A stretch of 64,000 bases of DNA from Adineta steineri (taxonomy: Eukaryota > Rotifera > Eurotatoria > Adinetida > Adinetidae), in contig CAJNOI010000004.1 in assembly GCA_905250115.1 (NCBI GenBank), positions 507,253 through 571,252 of the forward strand. The letters run 5' to 3'. Every line of letters begins with the position of its first letter. The first letter of the stretch is position 1. Of the stretch, positions 58,296-64,000 are shown piece by piece. A program made the position numbers and the translations under genes. The notes under the pieces were generated by a model, which saw only the letters and a list, made by a program, of their open reading frames with translations, did not search any database and had not been told where the DNA came from.

Positions 58296-59381
58296 TTAAC
58301 TAGTTCGTCTTTTTTTAGAATGTCGATGATGTTTATCACTAGTACTACGACTAGATCGATGTTTTTTTTTCGATGATGAACGATGTTTATGTTTAGATTT
58401 TTTTACATTATCTTTATTGGATCTATAGAGAAAAAAAGTCGTTTTTTTTTTAATTTTTCTAAAAATATAGACTTACTCATTTTGATGATGCATTTGTTTA
58501 ATTAATGTCATTTCATGATCGATCATGTCACGAGCACTCTATAAAATTGCTATGAACTAGATTTCTATTTTAAAACAAAGAAGTACATACGTCATATAAA
58601 GATTTCATATTTGTTCGAGTTGTATATTTCGGTCGACGACGTTTTTGATCACGTAATTCAGCTAATTTATCTATTTGTTGAGTTAGATTCGAATCTATAG
58701 TAGTAAAGATATAATAATTATTTATTTATTTTCGATATAAAAACTAACGTTCTGATTCAATAGAATGATTATCATTATTTGGAAGTACAATTGATGGTAC
58801 AATTCCTAAACGCATCGCTTCATTATGTACAGATTGAGCAATTAAACATCGTTCATTAGGTGTTAACAAAATTGTTGTTTGTTCAATATTTAAAGGAATA
58901 TCTTTAGCAAAAAAAAATGAATCATATTATAATTATGTAATGATTATTTTTACCATTTTTAATTGGTAAAGATCGATGAATAATATGACTAAGTATTGAT
59001 GGAGTAAAAGAAATATCAGATTGTTTAAGTAATTGTTTTTCTTGTTTATATTCAGCTAATTCTTTCTAGATATATATAAAAAATTGATTTAATTTATCTA
59101 TAAAAAAACAAAACCTTCGATTACCAGATAGTCTTTTGAAAAACCTTCTTTTATTAATTGACAATTTTTTATATGTTTTGAATGAGTCGGAAATCGATGT
59201 CCTCGATCAATTGGACATTGAATTAATGTTTCTTTCTAAAAATCATTGTTAATTTCTTATCTGTTATTTGAAAAAAACATACTTCTTTCAATAAACAATC
59301 TTCTGTCCAACCAAATTCATTTAATAAATCATTAAATTTTGATTTTTCTCTTTTAAAAAATATGATTTCATCATTAATCAT
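58296..59381 (-). CDS. SNRNP48: U11/U12 snRNP 48-kDa protein (minor spliceosome)
   Basis: Seven exons (59381-59283, 59235-59125, 59065-58954, 58901-58749, 58694-58591, 58538-58477, 58422-58296), 255 residues, all phases consistent. The CHHC zinc finger typical of U11-48K is C40-x5-H46-x7-H54-x3-C58 in CPIDRGHRFPTHSKHIKNC, which recognises the U12-type 5' splice site. The middle holds the conserved ELRDQKRRRPKYTTRTNMKS segment. The C-terminus is a Lys/His/Arg/Ser-rich tail (KSKHKHRSSSKKKHRSSRS), as in splicing proteins. It is shorter than the human protein (339). Its presence implies that a U12-dependent spliceosome is retained in this lineage. Confidence 0.88.
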
Positions 59382-59673
59382 TTATCTAAACACAGGATAC
59401 TAGAGCAAAGAAATGTTTTTTTGTAACTCTCTTCTGATTAGTATATTTTAATAAATCAGATAAACATCGATATTTAACAAAAGGAAAAAAATATATAGAA
59501 AGAAACAAAACAGGAGATACAAAACAAAGTTAAGTATATATTATCTGATAATAAGATGATCTCGACATGTGGTTTTAATAATCATCGTTCTCAAAAAAAT
59601 TGTAAAAGAAAATTCTAGCTGTTGTACAGATCTTGAATGATAGTGTTTTAAAAAGTTTCTTGTGTATGTGTGT
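59382..59673. other. Spacer between SNRNP48 and Staufen
   Basis: 292-bp AT-rich spacer. It holds the SNRNP48 5' flank and the Staufen 3' untranslated sequence. No structured element is seen. Confidence 0.5.
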
Positions 59674-61685
59674 TTACATTAAACTTTTAAATAATTGTCG
59701 TAGAGTTTTCCAAGCTATCGTTGATACATTTTCTTGTGCACGTATTAATGATAGTCCATGACCACGAAATTGTGCAAGTAGACGATTATCTTTTGATAAA
59801 CTTAATATTGATTGATATTGATTTTCATCATTTGTTATTAATTGATCATCATATTGTATATGAATATTTAATTTTTGACATGCATTTATTAATTGTTGTT
59901 TAATAGTTATTGTTGATTGATGATTAAAATCAGTTTTTTCATGTTCATTGATTTGTTCTTCAAGAAAATGTACATGTTTTTTTTCTTGTTGATGTTGTTT
60001 ATGAGAATTTTCATCACGTTTAAGTAAACCTTTGATGGGTGGTGGTGGTAATGTTATATTTATTGATCCATAGATATCAGGATTTAATTTTGTAAGTAAA
60101 TTTTCAGCTGCTATTCGTTTTGCTGCTTGTTTATTCTTTCCATAACCATCAGCAAAATCATTTTCACCAAAACGAACTTGAAAATGAAATTGTTTATCAT
60201 TCAATGAATATTCTAATTGAATAAATTCGATTTTTATATCACGTGCTTGTCCGATTTGATAAAGACGTGTAATTGGATTGATTTCTTCTGATAAACTATA
60301 ATTATTTGAACCTTTTTGTTCAATAAATTTTTTATGTTGATTACTATGATTACGAGCTGATTTTTGTTTTGTTTTTGGTTGTGAGTTATCAATTGGTATT
60401 GGTAAAATTTCTAACATTTTTTCGGCTGCTATTTGTTTAGCTTCATGTTTTGTTTGACCAGTACCAACTGTAGAATATTGTTCACCAACACGATATGTTA
60501 CTTTTAATGGATCTTCATGTACAATTTGAACTGAAAGTCCAAGTTGTTTAGCACGTTCGTACATAAGAGAAATTTGGGATTTTTCTTGTGCCTAAAAATA
60601 CTAAAAAATTTAAAGATCGATATAATTTTGTAAAACTGACTTGTGATGGTATTGATATGATAAGAGGCATTTGATTTTGATTTATAAAACGTAATGCTTG
60701 ATGTGCACAATTCATTCGAGCTTCTTGATGTGATAAACCATGTCCATCGAAATATATATCTTGTCCAAAATAGAGACGATAAAAAAACATTACACGAGGA
60801 CGACTCCATGACGAATTCATTGGTGGAGTAAGATATTGTTCATTTAACAATATATATTGAGTAGGAACATGATGACGAGCAGCCCAAGTATTTAAAATAA
60901 CAGCTGGAGATTGAGATACTTAAGTAAACAAAAATACTTATTCATTTATTTTTTGATTATAAAAATAAACATACTGTTTGTTTTTTGAATCAAATTATCC
61001 GAAGTTGATAAATGTTTATGTTCATTAAGAGCTGTTTGTGCAGCAGAACGTTGTGCTAATTTAATACTTCGATCAATACCGATATATTCTTTTTCACCAA
61101 AACGAAGTCGTATAGTATAAATTTTTGCATGAGCTGGACCTGTCTCTTTTTCAAGTTGGTATTCAGCGGTTATCTGATAAAATATTGTTATAAATATTTA
61201 TTTAATCAATTTATTGTTTTTTTACTTTATTTCGTCGAGCTAAATCATGAACAGCTTTAATTGGAGATATTTTTAAAGGATCTTGTTGCATTTTCACATA
61301 GACTATATATACAGAGTGATAAGATGAATATATATATAGAAAATATATTTTCTTTTATCACATTATGTATCTTTCATATTAGAAACAAATACAGGACTAA
61401 GTTATAAATAGATATTCATACGATAAAATACTATTATTCACCAGGAAAAATATTTGTGATTATAAAATGTATAAGAAGGAAGTAAATCAGTGTGTTCTTT
61501 TTTATTCTTTCATCAGTACTATGTAATTAAAAAAATCTGGATTGGATTATACTTTAGAAAAAATATGGCGAAAGATGGTGTGCATATACGATTTTGAAAT
61601 GTATGTCAATGATAACTATTGTAGAATCAAAGAAAGAAAACTTACCATTGTCTATGTCACATAATCGTTCATTTGATGCACCCAT
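59674..61685 (-). CDS. STAU: Staufen, multi-dsRBD RNA-binding protein
   Basis: Five exons (61685-61646, 61302-61226, 61173-60975, 60918-60641, 60591-59674), 503 residues. Five double-stranded-RNA-binding domains can be followed: SPIKAVHDLARRNK..FGEKEYIGIDRSIKLAQRSAA (about 23-95), a second split by an insert (about 108-185, GHGLSHQEARMNCAHQAL), LMYERAKQLG..GTGQTKHEAKQIAAEKML (about 203-265), ITRLYQIGQA..GYGKNKQAAKRIAAENLL (about 300-365) and a C-terminal one (about 425-500). An insert-split dsRBD2 and a diverged final dsRBD are Staufen features. Staufen carries mRNAs along microtubules and controls localisation, translation and decay. The first 13-residue exon is inferred from an in-phase GTAAG donor and acceptor; without it, translation would start at 61291 (486 residues). 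Confidence 0.9.
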
Positions 61686-64000
61686 AATAAGTTCGGAGAA
61701 TTGATCTGTTTTAAATAGAAATATATGTATCAATCTAAACAAGTAAATTCAACAACTGATGCTCTATTTAAATAATAATTTATATATATGAATATTTGCG
61801 AAGGTGCGTATATGAAGGTGAAAATAGTGTTTGTGATGATAAATATCTTTTACTTAAGGTAGACGTACCTAGTTGTAGGTTATGTTCTTGTTATAAGTAC
61901 TCATGTATGAGACATCATTATCGATGTCTTCATATTGGGGAATTTTTTTATTGATAATTAAAAATCGAAAAATCTAATCATTTGATATAGTAAAAAAGAT
62001 AGTTATTATGACATATTATCAAGGATAAAAGAGATTAATAGATAAGACTGATGTTATACGTCTATACAAGTTCCATGATCAAAGAGTAAAGAGTTCAGCG
62101 CTCTCAAATTTTCAAAAAATTTGACTTTCTACTAAAATTTTTGAGAATTCTAGAACAAATCGAAAACAATATATCTGTTCTTTCGCAAAAATTTCTTTTT
62201 CTACAAACACAATACACTGTTTGAAATAGCGCAAAAAACATTAAACAAGGATCAATACCTATTCTAAAAGTATAAGGCCAAATCTCAAACAAAAACACCC
62301 AGAGCCTTCTGTTCTGTTTATATGTATCTCTCTGTCTCTCTGTATTTGAACAATGCATCTTTTTTTTCATCCTTTCGTCTTCTTCTTTTTCTTCTTATGC
62401 ATATCATCGAAAATATGCGTGTGAAGAAATAGGAGAAGACGAAAGAACGAAAAAAGACGTATCGTTCAAAGAGACAGTGATGGAATGAAGGACTCTAGTT
62501 ATTTTTACTGGAGATTTGACCTTATTCTTTTAGAATAGGTATTGATCTTTGTTCAATTGTTTACACTATTTCGAATGCTGTAATTCCTGTTGTATTTGCA
62601 AAATTTGAGAAGTTTGACATGGATTGTCGAAAAATAATTTCAAAAATAAATAAGAAATGATTTTTTTGATCATCTTAATCAATTGTTTTTGACACAGCAT
62701 CAACGACAAAATAGTTGCGAACACTATTTTTGATCTAAACTATAGCCTTTACAGACAAAAGAAATCTTCCAGTATATATATACATATATATTCATAATAC
62801 AAATTATTGATATACTGTTCAAGTTTTTGAATATACTCTTGAATAACATTAATTGATAGTTCACTGTATATTTATTTTTGTGTACTATGTACTTTTATCT
62901 CTATCTCATTGATTGTCCATTTGTACTCGATCTAAAGCAAACAAAAAATTAATCGGTTGCTGCTGCCGATTTTGACTTTATGACTATTATTGACGCAAAT
63001 TCTATATTAAACTCGAGAATAACATTTCCACTGAACAAAACCAATATGTATAGTCCATACTTTGGATCAAAAATAGTATTTATTATCATTCTGTCCCCAG
63101 TGGATTCATCAAAAAAAAAAGAATATTTCATCTTGTCAGAGATATTCTCCTTGGAATAGAGATAAAAAGCAATTACATTGCTATCGTTTAGATGGCATTA
63201 TCGTTTTATTAAACGAAATTATCGTAAGAGGAAAGAACGTGATCATCCGTTTATTAATTTTTCTATAAATGAACACCAATCTAATGTTCTTTTAATAATT
63301 CTTTCTTTTGTTCGACTTGACGAACGAGAGAAAACTAATACTATCGTGATTATATTTTTTTCTTAATAACTCGACTTAGGCATTTTCCATATTATCTAAA
63401 AGAAAATTATTTTCTGGAAAATCTAACTTCAGAATGATTAATTGAAAATGTCTACTCAATTGTCGTTTTTTTTTCTATGCAAATAACTCTGAATTTGTAT
63501 TAAGTATATTAATATCATGCCTTTCTATATACAATTTATAGAGAGAAAATAGAATTAGGAAATATTAGTTTTTAATATTTTACATTAAGAGTATGTTCGT
63601 AAGTAACAATTAGAAAAATGATTAAATCTGAATTGTTCTGTTCGAAGAAGATTGTAAAAAGTTTTTCAATTAAATATATCATGTATCAATTGTATGTAAA
63701 TTAATTTTCTTTTGTTAATTTAAAAGTATTCATGCATACCAATACTATAGGATTTTATCAACAAATATTTTAATTAAGATAAACAATCTTGTTATTTTGA
63801 CTTACAATAATTATAGTTCAACAGTAAATTTACAAAAAGAAACACCTATCTTCTTTCATTACTAACACTCTAAATTCATCAATATCGTATTTTTTTTATC
63901 AAAATTTTAGTAAATTAAAAAGTAATCATCGAAATGTTGTTCGATACATTTATTTGAGTTCTTTAAATGATGTTTCGATTGACTTTAACATATAATATAT
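61686..64000. other. Right-end region without recognisable genes
   Basis: 2.3 kb of AT-rich sequence. Short open frames (for example 62104-62370, 62949-63131, 63178-63366) have no recognisable domain and no convincing splice partners. Promoter sequence of Staufen is probably included at the left. Confidence 0.5.

Overview
The window looks like nuclear DNA of a bdelloid rotifer. It is strongly AT-rich, and most genes are animal genes split by many short introns (about 50-100 nt) with GT..AG ends. An intronless F-box gene, an intronless beta-lactamase-type hydrolase and G-rich repeats built on TGTGGG (the telomere-type repeat reported for the bdelloid Adineta vaga) point the same way. I did not try to name genus or species.

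The window has two compartments. The left one (about 0.6-16 kb) is repeat-rich. It holds the 3' end of a short-chain dehydrogenase, an intronless F-box gene, a six-exon receptor gene (signal peptide, NHL-repeat propeller, three duplicated 128-residue modules, seven-helix receptor) and the beta-lactamase-type gene. Small fold-back hairpins made of degenerate telomere-like repeats are scattered through it. One of them has a G-rich arm grown into an interstitial telomere-like array of about 400 bp (10287-10692). A 651-bp Foldback-like element with tandem-repeat arms and a 9-bp target duplication sits next to that array.

The right compartment (about 17.7-61.7 kb) holds conserved housekeeping and signalling genes, mostly in clean multi-exon models whose phases all agree. 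In order: sphingomyelin synthase-like (+), SLC34 Na/phosphate cotransporter (-), PTGES2 (+), APH-1 (+), glycerol-3-phosphate dehydrogenase (+), a small secreted orphan (+), a SNARE-like tail-anchored protein (-), cyclin E (+), SERINC (+), exosome subunit RRP42/EXOSC7 (+) with a PITP-like gene nested antisense in one intron, a Ser-rich orphan (-), UfSP1 (+), a DEPTOR-like DEP-DEP-PDZ gene (+), an intronless SAR1-like GTPase (-), the minor-spliceosome protein SNRNP48 (-) and Staufen (-). A 7-kb stretch (45.4-52.3 kb) without recognisable coding sequence lies upstream of the DEPTOR-like gene and may be its first intron and regulatory region. The last 2.3 kb hold no gene that I can support.

The genes do not form one pathway. 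Several same-strand pairs are very close (PTGES2/APH-1 137 bp, SERINC/EXOSC7 242 bp), with splice-acceptor-like sequences just before the start codons, which would fit spliced-leader trans-splicing. The observations most worth following up are the receptor architecture, the telomere-like hairpin family with its expanded array, and the Foldback-like element. All exon models were built by hand from splice signals and reading-frame continuity; no database search was possible.
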